The translations under genes and the position numbers were made by a program. A stretch of 64,000 nucleotides of DNA, from NCBI RefSeq assembly GCF_014762705.1, contig NZ_JABURL010000080.1:53562-117561 (forward strand), in the 5' to 3' direction. Origin of the DNA: Cyclobacterium sp. Lineage in GTDB: Bacteria > Bacteroidota > Bacteroidia > Cytophagales > Cyclobacteriaceae. Below the pieces are notes generated by a model, which was given only the letters and a program-made list of their open reading frames with translations, made no database searches and was not told where the DNA came from. Of this stretch, positions 47,679-56,347 are shown in pieces; within the stretch, counting starts at the first letter, position 1, and each line of letters starts with the position of its first letter.

Positions 47679-49346
47679 ATGCATTATCTGATTTTAACCA
47701 TTTGTTTGCTGCTGGAAACGGGACCTGTCCGGGTTGGAATGGCGCAGAATGAGCCATATGACCTGGTTATCTACGGAGGAACATCCGCAGGCGTTGCAGC
47801 AGCGATTCAGGCTTCCCGTTTGGACAAATCTGTCGTCCTCATTGAACCTTCCAGCAGGTTGGGAGGGCTGACCACAGGTGGTCTGGGCCAGACGGATATA
47901 GGCAACAAACAAGCCATTGGAGGAATAGCAAGGGAATTTTACCAAAATATCCGGAAGCATTACGAGCATCCCGAAAACTGGAAATGGCAATCCCCGGAGG
48001 AGTATCAGGACGGCGGCCAGACCCGTACTGCAGCAGGAGAGGATGCCATGTGGACCTTCGAGCCTTCAGCTGCCCTGGAGGTATACGAGCAAATGATTGC
48101 TGCCGAAAACATAGATATCTTTTATAATCAAAGGTTAGACCGCTCCGACCGAGGTGTGAGCAAATCCGGGGGCAGGATTCAATCCATTACCATGGAAAGC
48201 GGAAAGACCTATTCCGGAAAAATGTTTATGGATGCGACTTACGAGGGAGACTTGATGGCAACCGCAGGTGTTAGTTATACCGTAGGTCGGGAGAGTAATG
48301 AGGAATATGGGGAAACGGTGAACGGCGTTCAGGCAAACCACTGGAGCATTACGCTGAAAGGCAATTTGTCCAAAAATGCTGCCAACCATAATTTTGTACC
48401 AGGAGTGGATCCCTATGTGGAAAAAGGCAATCCTGAAAGTGGTCTGTTGCCTTACATTATTGAAGGCGGTCCAGGTATAGATGGAAGGGGTGATAAAAAA
48501 GTACAGGCTTATGGTTTTCGCATGTGCCTGACAGACCATCCTGAAAACAGGATCCCTTTTGAAAAACCCCCGGGTTACGAAGAAATTAATTACGAATTGC
48601 TTTTTCGGAATTATGAGGCAGGAGAAACCAGGCTTCCCTGGATCAATTCTCCCATGCCCAACCGCAAGACGGATACCAATAATAACCATGGCTTTTCTAC
48701 GGATTTTACTGGACAGAACCACGCATACCCGGAAGCTTCCTATGAGGAAAGGGAAAAAATCATCGAAGCCCATAGAAATTACCAAAAGGGTCTGATGTGG
48801 AGCCTGGCCTATCATCCCAGAATGCCTGAAAAAATCCGCAATGTAGTATCACAATGGGGTACCTGTAAGGATGAATTTGAACGGGAAGATGGCTGGCAAA
48901 ACCAATTGTATATTAGAGAGGCCAGAAGAATGGTAAGTGATTATGTAATGACCCAACACCACTGTGAAGGGCTGGAAGTCGCTGACGATGCAGTGGGCCT
49001 GGCAGCTTACGGCATGGATTCCCATAATATCCAACGGTATGTTGACCACAATGGCTATGTACAGAATGAGGGAAATGTGCAGGCATCTGTGAAAGGTCCC
49101 TATCCAATCAGCTACAAATCCATTATACCCAAAAAAGGGGAAGTCAATAACCTGTTTGTTCCTGTATGCCTGAGTGCCACACACATTGGGTTTGGTTCCA
49201 TTCGTATGGAACCCGTATTTATGGTGCTGGGCCAATCTGCTGCTATTGCTGCTTCCATTTCCATAGACAATGACCTTACCGTTCATGATTTACCCTACAA
49301 TAAATTAAAAACAGAATTAATAGCCCACAAACAAAGGCTGGAATAA
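47679..49346 (+). CDS. Exported FAD-dependent oxidoreductase (paralog 2)
   Basis: 555 residues. Signal peptide [15 protein letters not shown] with likely cleavage near VGMAQ. The FAD fold is marked by [20 protein letters not shown] (about 27-46), [48 protein letters not shown] and the terminal [16 protein letters not shown]. It is closest to paralog 1: about 27 consecutive residues around [18 protein letters not shown] are identical. ATG 47679, at the signal peptide, is preferred over TTG 47634. It starts 37 bases after paralog 1. Confidence 0.9.
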   Translation: MHYLILTICLLLETGPVRVGMAQNEPYDLVIYGGTSAGVAAAIQASRLDKSVVLIEPSSRLGGLTTGGLGQTDIGNKQAIGGIAREFYQNIRKHYEHPENWKWQSPEEYQDGGQTRTAAGEDAMWTFEPSAALEVYEQMIAAENIDIFYNQRLDRSDRGVSKSGGRIQSITMESGKTYSGKMFMDATYEGDLMATAGVSYTVGRESNEEYGETVNGVQANHWSITLKGNLSKNAANHNFVPGVDPYVEKGNPESGLLPYIIEGGPGIDGRGDKKVQAYGFRMCLTDHPENRIPFEKPPGYEEINYELLFRNYEAGETRLPWINSPMPNRKTDTNNNHGFSTDFTGQNHAYPEASYEEREKIIEAHRNYQKGLMWSLAYHPRMPEKIRNVVSQWGTCKDEFEREDGWQNQLYIREARRMVSDYVMTQHHCEGLEVADDAVGLAAYGMDSHNIQRYVDHNGYVQNEGNVQASVKGPYPISYKSIIPKKGEVNNLFVPVCLSATHIGFGSIRMEPVFMVLGQSAAIAASISIDNDLTVHDLPYNKLKTELIAHKQRLE

Positions 49347-49423
49347 TAAAAATTGCTTAGATTCAATCTATTATAATTACTTAGATTCCGTTTATTAAAA
49401 CATCAAAATACATGAAATCGACA

Positions 49424-49470
49424 CGATTAAAATAATCATTAATCACATTGGGCCATGATTATTTTAATCG
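49424..49470. repeat. 15-bp perfect inverted repeat upstream of FAD paralog 3
   Basis: CGATTAAAATAATCA (49424-49438) and its exact reverse complement (49456-49470), loop 17 bases. The second arm runs into the 21-bp repeat shared with 51261-51281. There is no T-run, so a terminator is unlikely. Confidence 0.8.
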
Positions 49471-49481
49471 TCAAAGATTCC
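49461..49481 (+). repeat. 21-bp direct repeat, copy 1
   Basis: Identical 21 bases occur at 49461-49481 and 51261-51281, starting ATTTTAATCG and ending AAGATTCC. Both are in the gaps upstream of paralog 3 and of the Gfo/Idh gene at 51419. A 12-base ACATGAAATCGA also occurs in both gaps. Confidence 0.9.
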
Positions 49482-49511
49482 ATATGACCCCTAAAAAACA
49501 ATAATAATCAT

Positions 49512-51221
49512 ATGAAAAGTCTATTACTCGCTTTATGTTTCCTTTTTTCAGTTCTGGCCTTTCATCCGGCCCTGGGACAAAACCAATCTTATGATATCGT
49601 CATTTACGGAGGAACATCTGCCGGAGTAGCCGCCGCCATTCAAAGTTCCCGCATGGGCAAATCCGTGATCCTGATCGAACCCTCCAATCATGTTGGAGGG
49701 CTGACCACCGGAGGCCTGGGAGCAACAGATATTGGCAATAAGCAAGCCATAGGTGGGATCTCCAGGGAGTTTTACCAGGGGATCAAAAGCTATTATGACA
49801 ATCCGGACAACTGGACCTGGCAGGACCGGTCAGATTACTTTACCCGTCCTGATCAGGGAAGGTCCAAAGAGGGGGAAGATGCCATGTGGACCTTTGAACC
49901 CTCTGCAGCCAAAGCGGTATACGAACAGATGATGGCTGCCGAAGACATCAGGTTGGTGACCGGAAAGCGCCTGGACCGGGCCAATGGAGTGGAATCACAA
50001 AATAACCGCATTACTGCCATTACCATGGAAAGTGGTGAAACCTATAAGGGCAAAATGTTTATGGATGCTACCTACGAAGGGGATTTGCTGGCAGCTGCGG
50101 GGGTGAGTTATATGGTGGGAAGAGAGGCCAATAGCGAATTTGGTGAAACCCTAAACGGAGTACAGGCAAACTATTATAACAGGACCCTTAAAAACAATGT
50201 TTCCCGCAATGCCATCCACCATAACTTTATCCCAGGAGTGGATCCATACGTGGAAGAAGGAAATCCCTCCAGTGGTTTACTGCCCTTCATCATTGAGGGT
50301 GGCCCTGGGATTGACGGTACTGCTGACGATAAGCTTCAGGCATATTGCTTTAGAATGACCCTGACCGATCATCCGGATAACCGGATTCCCTTTGAAAAGC
50401 CAGACAATTACAAGGAGATCGAATACGAGCTTTTGTTTAGAAATTACGAGGCGGCCACCGGGCCTCTGGAAGAAATGTACCACTATGGTGACCCATTGGT
50501 ACCCTGGATCAATACCCCCATGCCCAACCGAAAAACGGATACCAATAATCAAAAAGGTTTCTCTACGGACTTTGTAGGACAAAACCACAATTTTCCAGAG
50601 GCCAGCTATGAAGAGCGGGAAGCCATTGCGCAACGGCACCTGGAATACCAGCAAGGACTGATGTGGACACTGGCTTATCATCCCCGCATTCCGCAGAAAG
50701 TGAGGGATGTGGTCTCCAAATGGGGCATGGCAAAGGATGAATTTGAGGAAAGAGAGGGTTGGACACCCCAGCTTTATATCCGGGAGGCACGAAGAATGCG
50801 CAGCGACTATGTGGTGACCCAAAGGGATTGTGAAGGCCTGGAGCCTCCTGTAGCCGATGTAGTGGGTTTAGCCGCTTATGGCATGGACTCCCATATGGTG
50901 CAGCGCTTTGTGGATCACAATGGATACGTGCAAAATGAAGGTAACTTTGAAGCCCATGTACCTGATCCTTATCCCATTCCTTACCGGGCCATTGTTCCGA
51001 AAAAAGGGGAGTCCGCTAATTTATTGGTTCCGGTATGTGTGAGTTCAACGCATGTGGCCTTTGGGTCGATCCGGATGGAACCGGTTTTTATGGTATTGGG
51101 ACAGTCTGCTGCTACTGCCGCATCTTTGGCCATAGACCAAAATGTGGCTGTTCAGGATCTGGATTACCAACTACTGGCTGCAAAGCTCAAAGAAGATCAG
51201 CAAATCCTCGAACACAAGTAA
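49512..51221 (+). CDS. Exported FAD-dependent oxidoreductase (paralog 3)
   Basis: 569 residues with a Sec signal peptide (LLLALCFLFSVLAFHPALGQ). Core motifs: [77 protein letters not shown] and [20 protein letters not shown]. It groups with paralogs 1 and 2 by [13 protein letters not shown]. It is preceded by a 165-bp gap with repeats rather than by a tight junction, so it may have a separate transcript. Confidence 0.9.
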   Translation: MKSLLLALCFLFSVLAFHPALGQNQSYDIVIYGGTSAGVAAAIQSSRMGKSVILIEPSNHVGGLTTGGLGATDIGNKQAIGGISREFYQGIKSYYDNPDNWTWQDRSDYFTRPDQGRSKEGEDAMWTFEPSAAKAVYEQMMAAEDIRLVTGKRLDRANGVESQNNRITAITMESGETYKGKMFMDATYEGDLLAAAGVSYMVGREANSEFGETLNGVQANYYNRTLKNNVSRNAIHHNFIPGVDPYVEEGNPSSGLLPFIIEGGPGIDGTADDKLQAYCFRMTLTDHPDNRIPFEKPDNYKEIEYELLFRNYEAATGPLEEMYHYGDPLVPWINTPMPNRKTDTNNQKGFSTDFVGQNHNFPEASYEEREAIAQRHLEYQQGLMWTLAYHPRIPQKVRDVVSKWGMAKDEFEEREGWTPQLYIREARRMRSDYVVTQRDCEGLEPPVADVVGLAAYGMDSHMVQRFVDHNGYVQNEGNFEAHVPDPYPIPYRAIVPKKGESANLLVPVCVSSTHVAFGSIRMEPVFMVLGQSAATAASLAIDQNVAVQDLDYQLLAAKLKEDQQILEHK

Positions 51222-51243
51222 ACCTTTCAGTCCTATAGTTTGA

Positions 51244-51290
51244 TTCAGACAGGAATACTAATTTTAATCGTCAAAGATTCCCTGTCTGAA
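51244..51290. repeat. Imperfect inverted repeat in the gap before the Gfo/Idh gene
   Basis: TTCAGACAGGAAT (51244-51256) pairs with ATTCCCTGTCTGAA (51277-51290), with one extra C. The loop contains most of the 21-bp repeat. A further short TGACG/CGTCA pair is at 51341-51354. Confidence 0.75.
51261..51281 (+). repeat. 21-bp direct repeat, copy 2
   Basis: Identical to 49461-49481. The leader just upstream of ATG 51419 also parallels that of ATG 49512: TAAAAAACAAT starts exactly 20 bases before each ATG, and a near copy of AGATTCCAT lies before that. Confidence 0.9.
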
Positions 51291-51418
51291 GGCAGGCATC
51301 TGACATATGAAATAAAATTATAAACACATGAAATCGAGCATGACGTAGCCGTCACACACTGGGATGACTAACAACCATGCGAGATTCCATGTGGCAAATA
51401 AAAAACAATTATAGACAC

Positions 51419-52816
51419 ATGAAACCCAACAAAACCCGCAGGTCATTTCTAAAAAGACTCAGTACTTCAGCTGCTCTGGCCGCAGGCGTCCCTTCAGCCA
51501 TGGCAGCAGGCATGCGCTCATCCGCCTCTGTACAATACCTGAAACCAACCCAACAAGGAAAAATGCCGGCTGCCAATGACAACATCCGCATTGCCGTCAT
51601 CGGAACCGGAGGAATGGGCATAGGTGATGTCAATACAGCCCTGATGGTAAATGGAGTTGAAGTGGTGGCTGCCTGTGACCTGTATGACGGTCGGCTTGTC
51701 CGGGCCAAAGAGCTTTGGGGAAAGGACTTGTTTACCACCAAGGATTACCGGGAAATCCTGGAGAGATCTGATGTAGATGCCGTAATCAATGCCACGACAG
51801 ACCATTGGCACCAGAAAATATGTCTGGATGCCATGGAAAAAGGCAAACATGTCTATTGCGAAAAACCCATGGTCCAAAAATCTGAAGACGGGCATGCGAT
51901 TATACAAATGCAGCAAAAGACCGGTAAAGTATTTCAGGTAGGTAGCCAATACGTGAGCTCCATCATTCATGCCAAAGCAAAGGAACTGATTGATGCCGGG
52001 GAAATCGGAGAAATAAATTTTGCAGAGGCTCAAATAGACCGGCACAGTGCCAGAGGAGCCTGGCAGTATACGGTTCCTTTGGATGCCTCACCTGAAACGG
52101 TTGATTGGGATACTTATCTGGGACAGGCTCCAGACAGACCCTGGGATCCTTTGCGCTTTTTTCGGTGGAGAAATTACCGGGATTATGGTACCGGGGTAGC
52201 GGGTGACCTCTACGTTCACATGCTGTCCATGCTGCACTTTGTCACTGGGTCTAAAGGGCCGAATCGGGTGCTTGCCACCGGTGGTCTTCGGTATTGGAAA
52301 GACGGCAGGGACGTTCCTGACCTTCATTTGGGTTTATTTGATTACCCGGATTCTCCAGAACATCCTGCCTTCAATCTGGCATTACGCACCAATCTGGTCA
52401 GTGGAGGAGGGGATAATTTTCTTTTTCGGATCGTAGGGTCCGAAGGGGATATTTCAATAGGGTTTTCTGGATTAACACTGCGAAAAACACCTTTTCCCAA
52501 AGATCCGGGAATGTCTCTCAACAGCTTCCCCGAAGCCATGCAGGAGGCTATAAAGGCAGATCACTATAAAAAATACCCGCCCAAAGCTTCTTTGGTAGGC
52601 CCTTCGCAGTTTGAGTTTAAGGTTCCCCCTGATTACAAAGGAGACCGGTACGAGCACTTTGTTAATTTCTTTGACTCCATCCAAACCGGAAAACCAGTCG
52701 TCGAAGATGCGGTATTCGGCCTTAGGGCCTCCGGACCCACGGAAGCAGGAAATATCAGTTATTTTGAAAAGAAAATAATGGGCTGGGATCCTGAGAAAAT
52801 GGAATTAAACCCATAA
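51419..52816 (+). CDS. Tat-exported Gfo/Idh/MocA-family oxidoreductase
   Basis: 465 residues with a Tat signal (TRRSFLKRLSTSAALAAG). NAD(P) site: IAVIGTGGMGIGDVNTAL; family motif: VYCEKPMVQKS; catalytic domain begins with VFQVGSQYVSS and includes FFRWRNYRDYGTGVAGDLYV, where the usual catalytic Asp and His-type residues lie. It sits in the middle of the FAD-enzyme run. ATG 51419 is preferred to ATG 51377 because it starts the signal. Likely acts on the product of one FAD enzyme, or the reverse. Substrate unknown. Confidence 0.88.
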   Translation: MKPNKTRRSFLKRLSTSAALAAGVPSAMAAGMRSSASVQYLKPTQQGKMPAANDNIRIAVIGTGGMGIGDVNTALMVNGVEVVAACDLYDGRLVRAKELWGKDLFTTKDYREILERSDVDAVINATTDHWHQKICLDAMEKGKHVYCEKPMVQKSEDGHAIIQMQQKTGKVFQVGSQYVSSIIHAKAKELIDAGEIGEINFAEAQIDRHSARGAWQYTVPLDASPETVDWDTYLGQAPDRPWDPLRFFRWRNYRDYGTGVAGDLYVHMLSMLHFVTGSKGPNRVLATGGLRYWKDGRDVPDLHLGLFDYPDSPEHPAFNLALRTNLVSGGGDNFLFRIVGSEGDISIGFSGLTLRKTPFPKDPGMSLNSFPEAMQEAIKADHYKKYPPKASLVGPSQFEFKVPPDYKGDRYEHFVNFFDSIQTGKPVVEDAVFGLRASGPTEAGNISYFEKKIMGWDPEKMELNP

Positions 52817-52859
52817 ACACAGTAAACGAAAATCTACAAGCGCTATAATTTATTAAAGT

Positions 52860-54548
52860 ATGATACATTTACAAACATTTAAAAGTGCCCTGTTGGCCCT
52901 TTCTTTGCTATTCGCTTTTATTGCCTGTGGCCCGGCCGAAGAGCAGGAAGAAATTACAGACGTAATCGTCTACGGAGGTACATCCGGAGCAATTACTGCA
53001 GCCATTCAGGCAAAAAAAATGGGAAAATCCGTTATCGTAATCTCTCCGGATACGCATCTGGGGGGGCTGACTGCCGGCGGCCTGGGCTGGACCGATACGG
53101 GTAAAAAAGAAGTCATCGGTGGCCTGTCCAGGGAGTTCTACCAACGCGTCTATAACAAATACCAGGAGGAAGATGCCTGGAAATGGGAAGATCGGGCAGA
53201 TTTTGGCAATCAGGGTCAGGGAACTCCCGCCATTGACGGGGAGTTTCGTACCATGTGGATATTTGAACCCCATGTGGCTGAAGAGGTATATGATGAGTGG
53301 GTAGAAGAGCTGAATATTGAAATTTTGCGGGATGAATGGCTGGACCGGGAAAACGGCGTTACGGTAGAAGATGGCAAAATTACTGCCATCCGGACCCTAA
53401 GTGGGAAGGAATTTAAAGGTAAAATGTTTATCGATGCCACCTATGAAGGCGACCTGATGGCAGCTTCCGGCGTATCTTACCATGTAGGTCGGGAGGCCAA
53501 TAGTGTGTATGATGAGGAATGGAACGGGGTACAGACTGGTGTTTTCCATCACAGACACCACTTCAAAGTGCTGGACCAGCCCATAGATCCCTATTGGATA
53601 CCTGGTGATCCTTCTTCCGGACTACTACCCAGAATCAGTGAGGAAGATCCTGGCGTAAAAGGTGAAGGGGACAATAAGGTACAGGCTTACTGCTTCCGGA
53701 CCTGCATGTCCAACCACCCCGATAACCGGGTACCCTTCCCAAGGCCTGATAATTATGATTCTACCCAATATGAATTGCTAGTAAGAATTTTTGATGCCGG
53801 ATGGAGGGAATGGTTCGGGAAATTCGACATGATCCCCAACCGTAAAACCGACACCAACAACCACGGACCCTTCAGCTCGGATAATATCGGTATGAACTAC
53901 GATTACCCGGAAGCGAGTTATGAACGCAGAAAAGAAATCATTCAGGAACACGAAGATTACCAAAAGGGTCTGCTTTATTTTGTCGCCAATGACCCCAGGG
54001 TGCCGAAAGAAACCCAGGAGGAATTTCAGCAATGGGGATTGGCCAAAGATGAGTTTACCGATAACGGCAACTGGCCCCATCAGATTTATGTCAGGGAGGC
54101 AAGGCGCATGATTGGGAAATACGTGATGACTGAAAATGAGTTGTTGCAGAAAAAACCTACCCCTGAATCTGTAGGGATGGGTTCTTATACCATTGATTCA
54201 CACAATATTCAGCGGTATGTGGACGAAAATGGCCACGTTCACAATGAAGGCGATATCGGGGTTTCTTTGCCTCAGCCTTACGAAATTGCTTTTGGTTCAC
54301 TTGTGCCTAAGAAAGAAGAGATCCAAAATCTCGTTGTTCCGGTAGCGGTATCTGCCAGCCATATTGCCTTCGGTTCCATTCGGATGGAACCGGTATTTAT
54401 GATCTTGGGACAATCGGCTGCTACAGCGGCTGTAATGGCCATGAACCAGGATATCGCTGTGCAGGATCTTTCCTATGCAGCTTTGAAGGAACAATTGCTG
54501 CAGGATGGACAAGTCCTAACTTTAGCCGACAGAATCGCTTCCAATTAA
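52860..54548 (+). CDS. FAD-dependent oxidoreductase lipoprotein (paralog 4)
   Basis: 562 residues. Lipobox LLFAFIACGPAEEQEE with acidic residues after the Cys indicates a lipoprotein, possibly surface-exposed. FAD motifs: [94 protein letters not shown]. It belongs to a second subgroup with paralog 5 (LLYFVANDPRVPKE) distinct from paralogs 1-3. It is followed 5 bases later by the sulfatase, so they are translated together. Confidence 0.9.
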   Translation: MIHLQTFKSALLALSLLFAFIACGPAEEQEEITDVIVYGGTSGAITAAIQAKKMGKSVIVISPDTHLGGLTAGGLGWTDTGKKEVIGGLSREFYQRVYNKYQEEDAWKWEDRADFGNQGQGTPAIDGEFRTMWIFEPHVAEEVYDEWVEELNIEILRDEWLDRENGVTVEDGKITAIRTLSGKEFKGKMFIDATYEGDLMAASGVSYHVGREANSVYDEEWNGVQTGVFHHRHHFKVLDQPIDPYWIPGDPSSGLLPRISEEDPGVKGEGDNKVQAYCFRTCMSNHPDNRVPFPRPDNYDSTQYELLVRIFDAGWREWFGKFDMIPNRKTDTNNHGPFSSDNIGMNYDYPEASYERRKEIIQEHEDYQKGLLYFVANDPRVPKETQEEFQQWGLAKDEFTDNGNWPHQIYVREARRMIGKYVMTENELLQKKPTPESVGMGSYTIDSHNIQRYVDENGHVHNEGDIGVSLPQPYEIAFGSLVPKKEEIQNLVVPVAVSASHIAFGSIRMEPVFMILGQSAATAAVMAMNQDIAVQDLSYAALKEQLLQDGQVLTLADRIASN

Positions 54549-54553
54549 CTTTC

Positions 54554-56332
54554 ATGCCCTTCCACCGAGAACCCCTATTCGTTTTTTTCCTGAGTCTTTT
54601 CTGCTGCATGGGTTGTGATCAGCCCGTGCAGCAACAAGCCTCCAGCCCTCCGAATGTGGTCATCTTTTTATCCGATGACCAGGGTTGGGGGGACCTGAGC
54701 CACAGCGGCAATACCAACCTGCATACACCAAATATTGATCAGTTGGCACAAAATGGATTGAGTTTCGACCGCTTTTATGTGGAACCGGTTTGTTCACCTA
54801 CACGGGCCGAGTTACTAACCGGAAGGTACCACCTGAGGGGAGGAGTCAGGGGTACCTCAGCTGGAGAGGAGCGATTGGACTTGGATGAAACCACCTTTGT
54901 TGATCTGTTTCAGGAAGCAGGCTATGCCACAGCAGCTTTCGGAAAGTGGCACAATGGCATGCAGCATCCCTATCATCCCAATGCACGGGGGTTTGACTAT
55001 TTTTATGGTTTTTGCTCCGGACATTGGGGCGATTATTTTAGTCCTCCCCTGGAGGAAAACGGCAAGCTGGTAAAGGGGGAAGGATATCTCGTGGATGACT
55101 TGACCAACAAAGCCCTGGAATTTATAGAAGACAAGCAAGATGCCCCATTTCTGGTATACCTTCCTTACAATACTCCCCATTCTCCCATGCAGGTACCAGG
55201 CCAATGGTGGGATAAATTTGAAGCTAAGGAATTGGAAATGGTTTTGCCTGCAAATCAAAATGAAGATTTACAATTTACCAAAGCTGCGCTGGCCATGTGT
55301 GAAAACATAGACTGGAATGTGGGTAGGGTAATGGGCAAACTGGAAGAATTGGGATTGGAAGAAAATACCATTGTGATCTACCTCAGCGATAATGGCCCCA
55401 ACAGCTTTCGCTGGAATGGAGGCATGAAAGGCAGAAAGGGTTCCACTGACGAAGGTGGGGTTCGAAGTCCCTTTTTTATCCAATGGCCAGGCAGGCTACC
55501 GCAGGGAAAATCCATTCCACAAATAGCAGGAGTCATTGATCTTTTGCCCACTTTAGTGGATTTGACCGGCATTAGTCCTTCTTTAGATAAGCCGTTGGAT
55601 GGTAAAAGCCTGGCTCCCATCATGTTGGAAGACAATCCCCATTGGGAAGACAGGATGATCTTTAACCATTGGAATGGAAATACCAGTGTCAGGACCCAGC
55701 ATTATCGCATGGACCCTGAGGGCAAACTTTATGATATGGAGGCCGATCCCGGGCAATCTACTGATATTGCCGCTGAGTATCCGGAAATTGCCAGGCAACT
55801 TAGCCTTGCGAAAACAGATTGGAATGAGGAAATGGCTGCTGAGTTTGATGGAAATGCCAGACCCTTTACCCTTGGCTACCCGGGAGCTACCTATACCCAA
55901 ATGCCAGCAAGAGATGCTGACCCTCATGGAAATATACAGCGCAGCAACCGATTCCCCAATGACTCCTTTTTTACCAACTGGAGCAGCACGCAGGATAGCA
56001 TTACCTGGAATGTGGAGGTCATGGAAGCCGGTGAATTTGCCGTTGAAGTGTATTATACCTGTAGTGAAAAGAATCTGGGTTCCAGAATCCAACTTTCTGT
56101 CGGTGGAAATCAGGTTCAGGCACAGGTAAAAGAGGCCCATGACCCTCCTCTAAGGGGGATGGAGAACGATCGTGTGGAAAGAATGGAGTCCTATGTAAAA
56201 GACTTTAAACCCATGCCCATGGGTAGAATCAAATTGGAAAAGGGAAGATCCGAATTGGTACTGAAGGCCCTGGAGATCCCGGGTGACCAGGTCATGGATG
56301 TGCGGCTATTGCTGTTTAAAAGAATCAATTAA
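54554..56332 (+). CDS. Arylsulfatase-family lipoprotein with C-terminal β-sandwich-like domain
   Basis: 592 residues, type S1 sulfatase that removes sulfate from a carbohydrate. The active site holds CSPTR with Cys80, to be converted to formylglycine, and metal ligands in FLSDDQGWGDLS and IVIYLSDNGPNS. The signal has a lipobox-like FCCMGCDQPVQQ. Residues about 445-592 form an extra module (WNVEVMEAGEFAVEVYYTCS) resembling a small β-sandwich such as a carbohydrate-binding domain. No maturase gene is in the window. It lies between two FAD-oxidase genes. Confidence 0.93.
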   Translation: MPFHREPLFVFFLSLFCCMGCDQPVQQQASSPPNVVIFLSDDQGWGDLSHSGNTNLHTPNIDQLAQNGLSFDRFYVEPVCSPTRAELLTGRYHLRGGVRGTSAGEERLDLDETTFVDLFQEAGYATAAFGKWHNGMQHPYHPNARGFDYFYGFCSGHWGDYFSPPLEENGKLVKGEGYLVDDLTNKALEFIEDKQDAPFLVYLPYNTPHSPMQVPGQWWDKFEAKELEMVLPANQNEDLQFTKAALAMCENIDWNVGRVMGKLEELGLEENTIVIYLSDNGPNSFRWNGGMKGRKGSTDEGGVRSPFFIQWPGRLPQGKSIPQIAGVIDLLPTLVDLTGISPSLDKPLDGKSLAPIMLEDNPHWEDRMIFNHWNGNTSVRTQHYRMDPEGKLYDMEADPGQSTDIAAEYPEIARQLSLAKTDWNEEMAAEFDGNARPFTLGYPGATYTQMPARDADPHGNIQRSNRFPNDSFFTNWSSTQDSITWNVEVMEAGEFAVEVYYTCSEKNLGSRIQLSVGGNQVQAQVKEAHDPPLRGMENDRVERMESYVKDFKPMPMGRIKLEKGRSELVLKALEIPGDQVMDVRLLLFKRIN

Positions 56333-56347
56333 CAAAATTCCAATATC

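Noticed and set aside
49461..51281. 21-bp repeats considered as a CRISPR array or integration sites
   Set aside because: Only two copies, 1.8 kb apart with a gene between; no cas, integrase or regular spacers.
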